64,000 nucleotides of DNA from Chryseobacterium kimseyorum (GCF_025971945.1 NZ_JAPDHW010000003.1:62001-126000); one strand, 5' to 3'. Numbered from the stretch's first letter, positions 19,631 to 28,288 are shown. Notes: generated from the letters alone by a model not told the origin. Numbers and translations are program-made.

Positions 19631-19663
19631 GACGGCGCCCAAGCTAAAAGCTTGGGCGCCGTC
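19631..19663. terminator. GC-rich perfect 15-bp hairpin between convergent genes
   Basis: GACGGCGCCCAAGCT (19631-19645) and its exact complement (19649-19663) flank an AAA loop. No T-run follows on the plus strand and only a short one on the minus strand, so it may be a bidirectional terminator or a dispersed palindromic repeat. Confidence 0.6.
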
Positions 19664-19674
19664 TATTGCAAAAT

Positions 19675-20073
19675 TTAATTCTTCTTAAACATGATCTCAT
19701 CCAGTCTTGTCTGGTTAAGATAGATCTGTTGAAATTCAATGGGCATATACTGGTAAAGAATATTCCATTGCTGGATGTCAGTATGCTTCTTAAGACTTCC
19801 AAACGATCTGATAAACAGATTTTCAATGATGTGTTTTACACTGAATGTTCCGTTTTTGTAAAGCCATTCCATCATTTTGATGTTCCTGTTAACGATATTA
19901 ATTTTAGATTCCTGTAAAAGAACTTTTAGGTAATCAACCGTCGACTGAATAATGGCTGGAAAATTGTTTTGTGCAGATAACTGCGAAATTTCGTTCTGAA
20001 TTGATGGATAAAATATTTTCAAATGCTCGATTGCCTGAGTTTCATTAATAGTATCCGCTTCAAAATTCTTCAT
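19675..20073 (-). CDS. Uncharacterised small cytoplasmic protein
   Basis: 132 residues, no signal peptide or membrane segment, mostly alpha-helical by composition (EISQLSAQNNFPAIIQSTV, YLKVLLQESK). Codon use and length look like a real gene. I do not recognise the family with confidence; it resembles short helical proteins of unknown function found in flavobacteria. It is transcribed toward the cupin gene. A shorter frame 200 nt upstream on the same strand shows faint similarity around the FEAD segment. Confidence 0.6.
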   Translation of the reverse strand: MKNFEADTINETQAIEHLKIFYPSIQNEISQLSAQNNFPAIIQSTVDYLKVLLQESKINIVNRNIKMMEWLYKNGTFSVKHIIENLFIRSFGSLKKHTDIQQWNILYQYMPIEFQQIYLNQTRLDEIMFKKN

Positions 20074-20745
20074 TGTCTAAATATTTTTAAAACATACTAA
20101 CACTTACTAAAACTGTACCAAAACCCATCAAAAATTTAAATTAAACTGACTTTGTTTGACTTGAAAATTTGAAAGATTAATTTAATCAAAATCCTTTGTC
20201 AATCAGTGTTCTAAAGCTTTTAAGTGAAATGTTGTTTTTGTAAGTGTTTGATTTTTAAGTCTATTATTTTAGATTAGATCAATCAAATATGTAATCAAAC
20301 CTTTAAAATCTGTAATGAAACGGAAAACTGACGAGCAGAGTATTATTTTTTCCAAATTACAATTTCTATAAGTCAGTGCTTCTTCGGGTTGTAATGCGTC
20401 AGCTTCGAAATAATTCAACAGAATTTCTTTGATTGTTAATGGGATTATTTTTTTAAGGATAATTTGACCGTCAAATTTCATAAAATTTTTTATCAATAAT
20501 GATCGCTGATATTTTTCGTAAAAAGGACATTGAAAACTGTTGTTCTAAGGTTTGGATTAAAAAGTATTTATCGGTTTTTAATTTTCCTATTCTCTCATCG
20601 TGTTTTTTTTAGTACTGGAAATCAGCTGTTTAATCTTTTGTGGTTCACCAGGTTTTGTATTTTTAATTCAAAATTTTGAAAAGTTATTTTTTGTCGTTTT
20701 TTAATCTCAAGATTGAATATATTTGCAGTCCACAAAAAATCAAAG
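20074..20745. other. Long AT-rich intergenic region, possible gene remnant
   Basis: 672 nt with no convincing gene. A 75-codon minus-strand frame at 20269-20496 contains NYFEADALQPEEALTY, which weakly echoes the KNFEADTINETQAIEHL start of the neighbouring protein; it could be a decayed paralogue or chance. The promoter of the NdpA-like gene lies at the right end. Confidence 0.4.
20718..20725 (+). promoter_or_regulatory. -7 box of the nucleoid-associated protein gene
   Basis: TATATTTG matches TAnnTTTG exactly, 20 nt before the ATG; a TTG lies at 20691-20693, 24 nt upstream, slightly wider than usual. The box overlaps the first codons of the longer TTG-initiated frame and so argues for the ATG start at 20746. 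Confidence 0.6.
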
Positions 20746-21759
20746 ATGTTTTCAAAAATTGCAGTACACAGAGTAGGAAATAAAATCAACGGAGAATCTC
20801 TATTGCTTTCTCAGGAAGAACTTGAGCTGGACGAAGGAACCGTAGAAATGCTGGAGAACTATTTTTTAGGTTCATTTAAAACCGAAGAAACCTATCAGTT
20901 TTACAGCGATTCTTATTTGGTAAATAATCCTGTTTACAGTTCTGTTTCAGAAATTTTTGAAGACAAAGCCAAATTTCTTTGGGAATCTGAAAATTTAGCA
21001 AAACATCTTTTTGAAGCTGCTGAAAACCCAAGAGTGCAGGGCGGAGAATTGTTCGTTGTGTATTTTGAAGACGATCGCGAAGGGGATGAGAAAGTGGATA
21101 AAATAGGAATTTTTAAAACAGAAAAAAGAGAATCTTTCCTGAAAATCTTTCCTAAAAATGAATCTTTTGAACTGGACAAAGATCAGGGAATCAGCCTCAC
21201 TAAAATAGATAAAGCCGCGTTGATTTACAACAGCAGTAAAGAAAGCGGATACGTACTTTCTGTGGTTGATAACAACAAAAACGGTGATATGTATTATTGG
21301 TTTGAAGATTTCCTGAAAGTAAAACAGCGTGATGACGAATATTTTCACACCCAGGAAGCTTTGATGGTGTACAAAGATTATATCACCAAGCAGCTGCCGC
21401 AGGAATTTGAGGTTTCAAAGGTAGACCAGGCAGACTTTCTGAATCAGTCGATTAATTTCTTTAAAGAAAAAGAAGAATTTAAACTGGACGAGTTTGCAGC
21501 TGAGGTTCTGAAAGATGAGCACGTGATTGAGAGTTTTAATAATTTTAAAACCGATTATGAGCAGGAGATGCAGATCAACATCTCAGAAGAATTTCCGATC
21601 AGTGAAGCGGCGGTTAAGAAAACGCAGAGACATTTCAAAAGTATTATTAAATTAGATAAAAACTTCCATATCTACATTCACGGAGACAGAAAAATGCTTG
21701 AACAGGGTCAGGATGAGAAAGGGAAATTTTACATGCTTTATTTTGATAAAGAAGTTTAA
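20746..21759 (+). CDS. NdpA-like nucleoid-associated protein
   Basis: 337 residues from MFSKIAVHRVGNK. The N-terminal SKIAVHRVGNK, the middle GGELFVVYFED and KIGIFKTEKRESFLKIF, and the C-terminal HFHIYIHGDR-type strand match the NdpA/YejK nucleoid-associated family (37 kDa type), which binds DNA loosely; its precise role is unknown. Start chosen from the -7 box, which overlaps the alternative upstream TTG. It stands alone with its own promoter, and the next gene has a separate one. Confidence 0.8.
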   Translation: MFSKIAVHRVGNKINGESLLLSQEELELDEGTVEMLENYFLGSFKTEETYQFYSDSYLVNNPVYSSVSEIFEDKAKFLWESENLAKHLFEAAENPRVQGGELFVVYFEDDREGDEKVDKIGIFKTEKRESFLKIFPKNESFELDKDQGISLTKIDKAALIYNSSKESGYVLSVVDNNKNGDMYYWFEDFLKVKQRDDEYFHTQEALMVYKDYITKQLPQEFEVSKVDQADFLNQSINFFKEKEEFKLDEFAAEVLKDEHVIESFNNFKTDYEQEMQINISEEFPISEAAVKKTQRHFKSIIKLDKNFHIYIHGDRKMLEQGQDEKGKFYMLYFDKEV

Positions 21760-21953
21760 TTAACAGTCAACCGACAAATTCAGTATCAGTTTGTGAAATA
21801 AGCGTAAAATTTCTGGCAAAGTCCTCTCAAATTAATTTTTCAATTATTGTTGATTAGTATCGTTATGCTTGAAATAGTGTTAAAGAAATACTAAAAAAAT
21901 ACAATTATTATTAATTATAGGTGTAAAATTGACATGAGATACCACAAAGTAAA

Positions 21954-21980
21954 TTGTACGCAAAAAAATCACTAACTTTG
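21954..21980 (+). promoter_or_regulatory. Promoter of the bacteriophytochrome operon
   Basis: TTG at 21954-21956, 16 nt, then TAACTTTG at 21973-21980. The element lies inside the longer TTG-initiated frame, which supports translation from ATG 21999. Confidence 0.6.
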
Positions 21981-21998
21981 ATTTCTTTAAGTGTTATT

Positions 21999-24209
21999 AT
22001 GAATTTTGTTGAATGTCATGAAGAGCCCATCCATATTCCGGGTTACATACAGAGTTTTGGTTATTTGATTGGCATAGATGCAACATCTCATACCATAACT
22101 TTTTTCAGTGAAAATATTGCGGATATTTTTAATATTGACAATACTGAAATCTTCTTTGGAAAGAAATTAACAGACTTTCCTGAGCTTTTTCAGACTGTTA
22201 TGACTGCTGATATTTTTCAATCACTGGAAAATCTGACAAGAAGAGAAAACGAAACTTATTTTGACAAGATTTTTATCGGAGCAAAGCAGTATCATTTTTC
22301 TGTTTTTCGCAGTCAGAATCAGATTTTTCTTGAGTTTGAATCTCTTCTAGCAAATCCTCACAAAAGAATTACCAATAAATACGATAATTTCTACATCATT
22401 GATAATGATCAGGAAATTTGGGATCAGCTTCTGAGCACGCTTTTCAATATCATCAACTATGACCGTATCATGGTCTATAAATTCATGGAAGACGGTTCTG
22501 GGAAAGTGATCGCCGAGAAAACCAATGATAATCTTGAAAGTTATCTGGGACTTCATTACCCTGAATCTGATATTCCGAGACAGGCGCGTGAACTGTACAA
22601 AAAGAAACGAAAAAGAATTTTCAGTAATGTACACGCAGAGCCCGTAAAACTGATCAGTAAAGCAATTGATTATATTGACCTGAGTTTCTCGTCACTGCGT
22701 GCGATGTCGCCTATTCATGGGCAGTACATTAAGAACTCCGGTGCTTCTTCAAGTTTCAGTGTCTCAATCATTATTGACGACAAACTTTGGGGATTGGTAA
22801 CCTGTCAGAATTCTGAACCGAAACATATCGACCTTGAGGACCGTGTGCAGGCAGGGATTTTCACAGTGTTGGCATCCAATGCCTATTCGTCTTTCAAATC
22901 AAAAAAAGAATTAGAATACCGTCTGGATCTTAGCTTGAAAGCATCACAGCTGAAATCTGAATTTCTAAAATACAATACTTTATTTGAATCGCTTGTAGAA
23001 AATAAGTCTGAAATCAGAAATCTTCCTGAAGCAGACGGTTTGGCCGTGATTTCAGAAAATTATGTCGTGACTGACGGTGTTACACCGCAGCGTGATGTTA
23101 TTCACAAAATCGTTGATTGGGCGTACCGAAATACCGAAGAAACCGTATTTATGAGCCGAAGTTTTCTTAAAGACTTTGGGGATGAACTGGGGCTTGATGC
23201 AACAACAGGCGGAATCGTTATTTATTTTGTTGAAAAAAGCAAAAACGAAATGCTGATATGGTTCAGAAAAGAATTTGACGACCATATCAACTGGGCAGGA
23301 AATCCTGAAAAGAAAATTGGGGTCTTTTCTCAGAATGGCGAAGAGCGAAATATCGTTTCGCCAAGAACGTCTTTTGAAGCTTTTAAAGAAGAGATCAAAG
23401 GCAATTCCAGAAGATGGAGCAGTAGAAATGAAATCGCTATACAGGCAATCCGTGATGTGATTTTGGAGACTTCTCACAGACAGTACGTCACCATTAAAAG
23501 GCTGAATGAGCAACTTAAAAAAGTTAATGAAGAATTAGACAGTTTTTCTTACACCATTTCGCATGATTTGGGAACACCGCTGACGGTAATGAAACTGAAT
23601 GCGCAGATGCTGCTGAAAAGTCTTTCTGATACTTCAGATAAAAACAAAAATAAAATCAGTTCTATTATTGACGAAATCGACAATATGGCTGAAATGATGA
23701 ACGATGTACTGCAGTTAAGCAGAGCCAAGCACAGCGAAATCGAACTTGAAAAATTAGATACCCAGCAAACCATAGAAAAAATTACGGAGAATGCGAAGTT
23801 GACTTTTGACACGCAGAAAAGTGAAGTAGTTGTTAAAGACTGTCCGAGTGTTTTGGCTGATAAAACTCTGCTGCATCAGGTATTTTTAAATATCATCAAC
23901 AACGCGATTAAATATTCATCTAAACAGGATCATCCGAAGGTTCTAATAGAAGGGATGGAAGATGGAGAAAATATCATCTATAAAATCACTGACAACGGTA
24001 TCGGAATTCCCGAATCTGAAAAGCACAGAATGTTTAAGATTTTTAACAGGATGGATAATGCCAGAAAATTCAAAGGAAACGGGATCGGACTTTCAATTGT
24101 TCACCGAATTATGAATAGAATTGGCGGAAATGTTGATTACGAAAGCAATAATAACGGTACATGTTTTATTTTAACGTTTCAAAACCCTAAATTTGTGAAA
24201 CAACTATAA
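21999..24209 (+). CDS. bphP: Bacteriophytochrome histidine kinase
   Basis: 736 residues. PAS-GAF-PHY photosensor followed by HisKA and HATPase domains. The biliverdin-attachment cysteine is Cys6, in the context ECHEEPIHIPG that matches NCEREPIHIPG of characterised bacteriophytochromes. The GAF domain carries the chromophore-pocket motif SDIPRQAR (about residues 188-195). The kinase has H-box ISHDLGTPL (about 520), N-box INNAIKYS, G1 DNGIGI and G2 GNGIGLSIV. It should sense red/far-red light and phosphorylate a response regulator, but none is encoded nearby. A biliverdin-producing heme oxygenase follows 14 nt downstream. Start at 21999 is set by the promoter and by the position of the cysteine. 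Confidence 0.93.
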   Translation: MNFVECHEEPIHIPGYIQSFGYLIGIDATSHTITFFSENIADIFNIDNTEIFFGKKLTDFPELFQTVMTADIFQSLENLTRRENETYFDKIFIGAKQYHFSVFRSQNQIFLEFESLLANPHKRITNKYDNFYIIDNDQEIWDQLLSTLFNIINYDRIMVYKFMEDGSGKVIAEKTNDNLESYLGLHYPESDIPRQARELYKKKRKRIFSNVHAEPVKLISKAIDYIDLSFSSLRAMSPIHGQYIKNSGASSSFSVSIIIDDKLWGLVTCQNSEPKHIDLEDRVQAGIFTVLASNAYSSFKSKKELEYRLDLSLKASQLKSEFLKYNTLFESLVENKSEIRNLPEADGLAVISENYVVTDGVTPQRDVIHKIVDWAYRNTEETVFMSRSFLKDFGDELGLDATTGGIVIYFVEKSKNEMLIWFRKEFDDHINWAGNPEKKIGVFSQNGEERNIVSPRTSFEAFKEEIKGNSRRWSSRNEIAIQAIRDVILETSHRQYVTIKRLNEQLKKVNEELDSFSYTISHDLGTPLTVMKLNAQMLLKSLSDTSDKNKNKISSIIDEIDNMAEMMNDVLQLSRAKHSEIELEKLDTQQTIEKITENAKLTFDTQKSEVVVKDCPSVLADKTLLHQVFLNIINNAIKYSSKQDHPKVLIEGMEDGENIIYKITDNGIGIPESEKHRMFKIFNRMDNARKFKGNGIGLSIVHRIMNRIGGNVDYESNNNGTCFILTFQNPKFVKQL

Positions 24210-24223
24210 TTTAAAACAAAACA

Positions 24224-24775
24224 ATGGTATCTGAATATCTAAAACAAAACACGGCTGAGTTTCATGATGCAGCTGAAAAATTATTTAGTTCTGATAAAAT
24301 TTTCAGCAAAACTTTCACTTTAGAAGATTATAAAAAAATCATCAATACCAACTATCTGATGCTTCTTCACAGTGAAGATAAAATATTCAGCAGCCTATCT
24401 GATAAATTTTCTGATAAACTTCATTTAGATCAAAGAGTAAAACTTCCTTTAATTGAAAAAGACCTGGCGAGTTTAGCTTTAAAAAACCAAACGGCAACTC
24501 ACGATCTTGAATTTGCAAACGAACACGAAGCTTTGGGAGCTATGTATGTGATAGAAGGTTCTACTTTGGGTGGAAATGTTATCGCAAAACAGCTTTCTAA
24601 AACGGAAGGTTTTGATAATGTAACTTTCAACTTTTTCGGATGTTATCAGGAAAATACAGGACCGATGTGGAAGAACTTCAAAGAGGTGTTAGATACTGAA
24701 GTTACTGAGGAAAACTACAACGAAGTATTGTCAGGAGCTAAAAAATTATATACGTTTTTACTAAACGTTAATTAA
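24224..24775 (+). CDS. bphO: Biliverdin-producing heme oxygenase
   Basis: 183 residues. Heme oxygenase opens heme to biliverdin, iron and CO. The proximal His ligand is His14 in KQNTAEFHDAAE, and the distal glycine-rich helix is GAMYVIEGSTLGG. It is in one transcription unit with the bacteriophytochrome, so its likely job is to supply the biliverdin chromophore; a role in iron release cannot be excluded. A 12-bp hairpin follows the stop codon. Confidence 0.92.
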   Translation: MVSEYLKQNTAEFHDAAEKLFSSDKIFSKTFTLEDYKKIINTNYLMLLHSEDKIFSSLSDKFSDKLHLDQRVKLPLIEKDLASLALKNQTATHDLEFANEHEALGAMYVIEGSTLGGNVIAKQLSKTEGFDNVTFNFFGCYQENTGPMWKNFKEVLDTEVTEENYNEVLSGAKKLYTFLLNVN

Positions 24776-24794
24776 TTTCCTTAAATAATAATTA

Positions 24795-24830
24795 AAATTC
24801 CCGAAAGATTGCTCAATTTTTCGGGAATTT
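24795..24830 (+). terminator. Hairpin after bphO
   Basis: A perfect 12-bp stem, AAATTCCCGAAA / TTTCGGGAATTT, with a 12-nt loop. The T-run is short, so termination may be partial. The mdh -33 box lies in the loop. Confidence 0.6.
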
Positions 24831-24839
24831 GTACATTTG
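24809..24839 (+). promoter_or_regulatory. Promoter of mdh
   Basis: TTG at 24809-24811, 20 nt, then TACATTTG at 24832-24839: a textbook Bacteroidota promoter, about 43 nt ahead of the expected leader end. Its -33 half is inside the loop of the upstream hairpin. Confidence 0.8.
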
Positions 24840-24888
24840 GGAAGCAAAAATTAAAACTAACAAAATAAATAATAAAAAAGTAAATATT

Positions 24889-25815
24889 ATGAAAGTAACC
24901 GTAGTAGGTGCAGGTGCTGTAGGAGCAAGTTGTGCAGAATACATCGCAATGAAAGACTTCTGTTCAGAGGTAGTTTTAGTAGATATCAAAGAAGGTTTTG
25001 CTGAAGGAAAAGCAATGGACTTGATGCAGACAGCATCTCTGAACGGATTTGATACTAAAATTACAGGTACAACAGGAGATTACAGCAAAACAGCAGGTTC
25101 TCATGTAGCAGTTATCACCTCTGGTATCCCAAGAAAACCGGGAATGACAAGAGAGGAATTAATCGGTATCAACGCGGGAATCGTGAAAGAAGTTACTGAA
25201 AATTTAGTAAAAAATTCTCCTGAAGTAATTATCATCGTGGTTTCTAACCCAATGGATACTATGGCTTATTTAGTACACAAAACTTCAGGTCTTCCTAAGC
25301 ACAAAATCATCGGTATGGGTGGTGCTTTAGATTCTGCAAGATTCAAATACAGATTGGCTGAAGCTTTAGAAGCTCCAATCTCAGACGTAGACGGAATGGT
25401 AATCGCTGCTCACAGTGATACAGGAATGCTTCCGTTATTAAGCAAAGCAACAAGAAACGGAGTTCCTGTAACTGAGTTCCTTGACGATGCAAAACAAAAA
25501 TATGTAATTGAAGAAACGAAAGTGGGTGGAGCTACGCTAACTAAACTGTTAGGTACTTCAGCTTGGTATGCACCGGGTGCAGCAGTTTCTGTAATGGTTC
25601 AGGCTATCGCTTGTGACCAAAAGAAAATGATCCCTTGTTCATTAATGCTTGACGGAGAATATGGCGAAAGCGATATCTGCTTAGGTGTCCCTGCAATCAT
25701 CGGGAAAAACGGTGTTGAAAGCATCGTGAACATTTCTTTAACTGAAGAAGAGAAAGCTAAATTTGCCGAAGCTGCGCAGGCGGTAAGAGAAGTAAATGGT
25801 GATTTGAAGTTTTAA
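24889..25815 (+). CDS. mdh: Malate dehydrogenase
   Basis: 308 residues from MKVTVVGAGAVG; the longer TTG frame is excluded by the promoter. This is the LDH-like type of malate dehydrogenase, which interconverts malate and oxaloacetate with NAD in the TCA cycle. Visible features: the nucleotide-binding GAGAVGASCA, the substrate loop IPRKPGMTREEL with the arginine that selects oxaloacetate over pyruvate, VSNPMDT, and the catalytic histidine in AAHSDTG. It is a monocistronic unit with its own promoter and terminator. Confidence 0.96.
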   Translation: MKVTVVGAGAVGASCAEYIAMKDFCSEVVLVDIKEGFAEGKAMDLMQTASLNGFDTKITGTTGDYSKTAGSHVAVITSGIPRKPGMTREELIGINAGIVKEVTENLVKNSPEVIIIVVSNPMDTMAYLVHKTSGLPKHKIIGMGGALDSARFKYRLAEALEAPISDVDGMVIAAHSDTGMLPLLSKATRNGVPVTEFLDDAKQKYVIEETKVGGATLTKLLGTSAWYAPGAAVSVMVQAIACDQKKMIPCSLMLDGEYGESDICLGVPAIIGKNGVESIVNISLTEEEKAKFAEAAQAVREVNGDLKF

Positions 25816-25835
25816 TTGATTAAAACCATAATAAA

Positions 25836-25868
25836 TAAAAGGTCTGGAATTTATTTCAGACCTTTTTT
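25836..25868 (+). terminator. Intrinsic terminator of mdh
   Basis: AAAAGGTCTG / CAGACCTTTT, 10-nt loop, T-run. Confidence 0.85.
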
Positions 25869-25879
25869 CATTTCAGTCA

Positions 25880-26065
25880 GTGGTTGTAGCCACTTATATT
25901 AAGTGTGTACAGCCCTTTCACTACAGGGTTGTACACACTTCCGAAGGGGGTATAACCCCATCATGATACTAGCTTCACCCCCTTTATTTACTGGCCATAT
26001 GTGCTTATGAAGTATCCTAAAGGACTTATGCTAATGCATGCAGACTCTTTAATAAGTGGCTGTTG
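25880..26065. other. Strongly folded non-coding element with nested hairpins
   Basis: An outer stem AGCCACTTAT (25888-25897) with ATAAGTGGCT (26052-26061) encloses three further hairpins: a 15-bp stem at 25901-25915/25926-25940 (one G-T pair), an AAGGGGGT/ACCCCCTT stem at 25944-25951/25977-25984, and a short AAG..TCC stem near 26010-26027. No frame is credible. It could be a structured RNA, a fold-back mobile element (MITE) or a relic. Together with the REP pair (26147-26199) it fills the 495-nt gap between mdh and ridA. Confidence 0.55.
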
Positions 26066-26146
26066 ATAGTTTGAAAGAGTAGCGTGATCTTTTCCCTGAT
26101 TGAGTTACTGCATTGACAGATTATAGAATGCGTATTCATCAATAGA

Positions 26147-26199
26147 GTCGGGCTTTAGCCCGACCACAATTAAAGATTTTCAAATTTGGCTTTAGCCAA
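26147..26199 (+). repeat. Orphan REP-like palindrome pair
   Basis: GTCGGGCTTTAGCCCGAC (26147-26164) and TTGGCTTTAGCCAA (26186-26199) are separated by 21 nt. The same two palindromes in the same order lie to the left of the RAYT transposase gene (43234-43283), and mirrored to its right. Confidence 0.8.
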
Positions 26200-26310
26200 A
26201 ACTTATTTTAAGATTGAAGAAATCAAGATGATCAGGAAAGTCACAAAAGTTCTCGATACCCTGCGCTACCCGAAATGAATGAATATTGAAATTCTCTCTT
26301 AAAGTGAAAA

Positions 26311-26700
26311 TTACTTTACAACCGTAGCTTCCATTTCCACTGTCAGCGTTTCAAATAATGTTTTAACTTCGATTACGGTAGTCGCCTGCTGAATACCATG
26401 TTTTGTAATCCAACTCTGTAAAATGTCGAAGTTTTCAAAAAATGCAGGATGATCTGTTGTGAAAACATTTAACCGTACAATATTTTTCAATTCGAAATCT
26501 GCTTGTAAAATAACCTTTTCAAGATTTTCTATGGTTTTTGTGATTTGTGTTTTCATATCAGCATCGCTTGAAATACCGTTTTCGTCGATGGCGGTTTGCC
26601 CGGATACGTAAAGCGTGCTCTGAACATTTTTGACTTCCACAGCCTGTGCATAATTTCTGTCGTTCTGCCATGTCCACGGGTTGATGATTCTTTTTTCCAT
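26311..26700 (-). CDS. RidA/YjgF-family protein
   Basis: 129 residues of the RidA fold: TLYVSGQTAID near the N-terminus, IVRLNVFTTDHPAFF in the centre, and a C-terminal TLTVEMEATVVK strand. RidA proteins hydrolyse reactive enamine/imine intermediates, but the family also has members without that activity; the C-terminal VEMEATV matches the Glu-containing end of RidA. It is 73 nt downstream of a Crp/Fnr regulator gene on the same strand, which may control it. Confidence 0.85.
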   Translation of the reverse strand: MEKRIINPWTWQNDRNYAQAVEVKNVQSTLYVSGQTAIDENGISSDADMKTQITKTIENLEKVILQADFELKNIVRLNVFTTDHPAFFENFDILQSWITKHGIQQATTVIEVKTLFETLTVEMEATVVK

Positions 26701-26773
26701 GTTGAAATATTTAAATTTTATTAATGGAACAAAGTTCGGCAGTGTAAGAAAATATATGCTGTGACCTACATCA

Positions 26774-27349
26774 CTATTTTAAACCGGATTCTAAGTACAG
26801 TCTGCTCAATGTCTCTCTGGAAACGCCAAGATAGGCGGCCAGCACGGTTTTAGGTAAACGTTGTTTAAGGGTAGGGTAGTATTTAAGAAACTGTTCGTAT
26901 CTCTCTTTTGCACTCATCGTCATCAGAGAAAGTATTCTCCTTTGGTTTGAAATATGCCCTCCTATGGCTTTTTTTAGAAAGAAATCGGTCATTTTGGGAA
27001 CCTGATTAAGAAGTTGCTGATAATCTTCAAAGGAAAGTTTTAAAACAAATGTATCTTCCAGACATTGTAGGGACTGAGTAGCTTTTGTTTGAGTATAAAA
27101 AGCTGCGTAGTCGCTTTCCCACCAATCTTCCATGGAAAACGAAATGATGTGTTCTTTAGCTTCAGCATCAGTATAAAAAAGCTTCAGAAGACCTGAAATA
27201 ATGAAATACACGTAATCAACCTGATCATTTTCACTGATGATCATTTCACGTTTTTTGAAATGTTGTTCTTGGAAAAATGATTCAACGATCAAAAACTCTT
27301 CGTCGGTTAATGAAACTGTTTTGTTGATATGATCTTTTAGGACATTCAT
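26774..27349 (-). CDS. Crp/Fnr-family transcription regulator
   Basis: 191 residues. An N-terminal cyclic-nucleotide-binding-type barrel (KREMIISENDQVDYVYFIISGLLKLF in part, residues 30-60) and a C-terminal helix-turn-helix, LAAYLGVSRETLSRL. There is no FNR-type cysteine cluster, so it does not bind an Fe-S cluster, and the cAMP-binding residues are not obvious; the effector is unknown. It starts 30 nt after the GLPGLI gene and is followed by ridA on the same strand. Confidence 0.88.
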   Translation of the reverse strand: MNVLKDHINKTVSLTDEEFLIVESFFQEQHFKKREMIISENDQVDYVYFIISGLLKLFYTDAEAKEHIISFSMEDWWESDYAAFYTQTKATQSLQCLEDTFVLKLSFEDYQQLLNQVPKMTDFFLKKAIGGHISNQRRILSLMTMSAKERYEQFLKYYPTLKQRLPKTVLAAYLGVSRETLSRLYLESGLK

Positions 27350-27379
27350 TTAGTTTGATTTAATAATCAGTTTTGCTAA

Positions 27380-28231
27380 TTATTGATAAAGTTCAAGATC
27401 AAGAAAGTTATTGTTTTTTATAATTTTTTTCTTCGCAATTTCTCTCTCTTTCTTACGGTATTCATTTATGTCCACTTCTTTACCTTCAGCATCATGAATT
27501 TTAAATCCGGTAATGTCAGGATTCATTAAAGCAAACTGTTCATTCAGTCCGATCGGGTTTTTTCTGAATTCGTTCCACTTTTTGTTGAATTGTTTCCGCG
27601 TTACTTCATACGTTTTAAGAATTTTAAGTTTCTGTTCCATATTTGTAGGAGCATCTTTGGTTTGGTAATTGGCAATCAATCGGAATGAATGGTGCTTCTT
27701 GGAGTCTTCCACGGAAACAATCAAACCTGGAAGTTTTCTGAATATATTTGGACCGTCCTGAAAAGGTAAATCAGGAGTAAACCAAGCTGTCCATTTGCGG
27801 CCACCAAATTTTAAAACAGCTTTCTGACAATTGTAATTCTGAATTTTTTGAGTTTCATTGATGAGTTCCCATTTCAGACTGCCTTCTTCCGTCACTTTAT
27901 AAGATTCCATACCGATGAATTCTGTCGAATAATTTTTAATATCATTTTTATTCTTCCAGAAGACAGATCGTATATTTCCGGGCGAAAGATTAGTTCCGAT
28001 TTCCCCTCCTTTTTGAGAAGATTTTTGAATGGCAGAATCTCTTTTCGCTTTCATTTCGCTTAAAAACTCAGAATGGTTTTTAAAAATGGTGAGACGCATA
28101 TTTTCGGTTAAAACACTGTCAACCTTTGAAGAATCTGGAACATATTTGTACTCATAGATAAATCGGTGATTCTGCGCATTCAGCTTTAGAAAAGCGATGA
28201 CGAAAATTGCAAACAGGAAAATTTTATTCAT
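27380..28231 (-). CDS. GLPGLI-family secreted protein
   Basis: 283 residues with a signal peptide cleaved near KLNAQ. The centre contains WTAWFTPDLPFQDGP and the family-defining motif, here as RKLPGLIVSVED, so the first Gly of GLPGLI is replaced by Lys-Leu context. GLPGLI proteins are common in Bacteroidota, lie in the periplasm or outer membrane and have no known function. The gene heads a minus-strand run with the Crp/Fnr regulator and ridA. Confidence 0.85.
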   Translation of the reverse strand: MNKIFLFAIFVIAFLKLNAQNHRFIYEYKYVPDSSKVDSVLTENMRLTIFKNHSEFLSEMKAKRDSAIQKSSQKGGEIGTNLSPGNIRSVFWKNKNDIKNYSTEFIGMESYKVTEEGSLKWELINETQKIQNYNCQKAVLKFGGRKWTAWFTPDLPFQDGPNIFRKLPGLIVSVEDSKKHHSFRLIANYQTKDAPTNMEQKLKILKTYEVTRKQFNKKWNEFRKNPIGLNEQFALMNPDITGFKIHDAEGKEVDINEYRKKEREIAKKKIIKNNNFLDLELYQ

Positions 28232-28288
28232 TGAGATTTGATATAGGTATTCAAAACTACAAAATTGAGCGAATAAAAGGTCTCTGTT

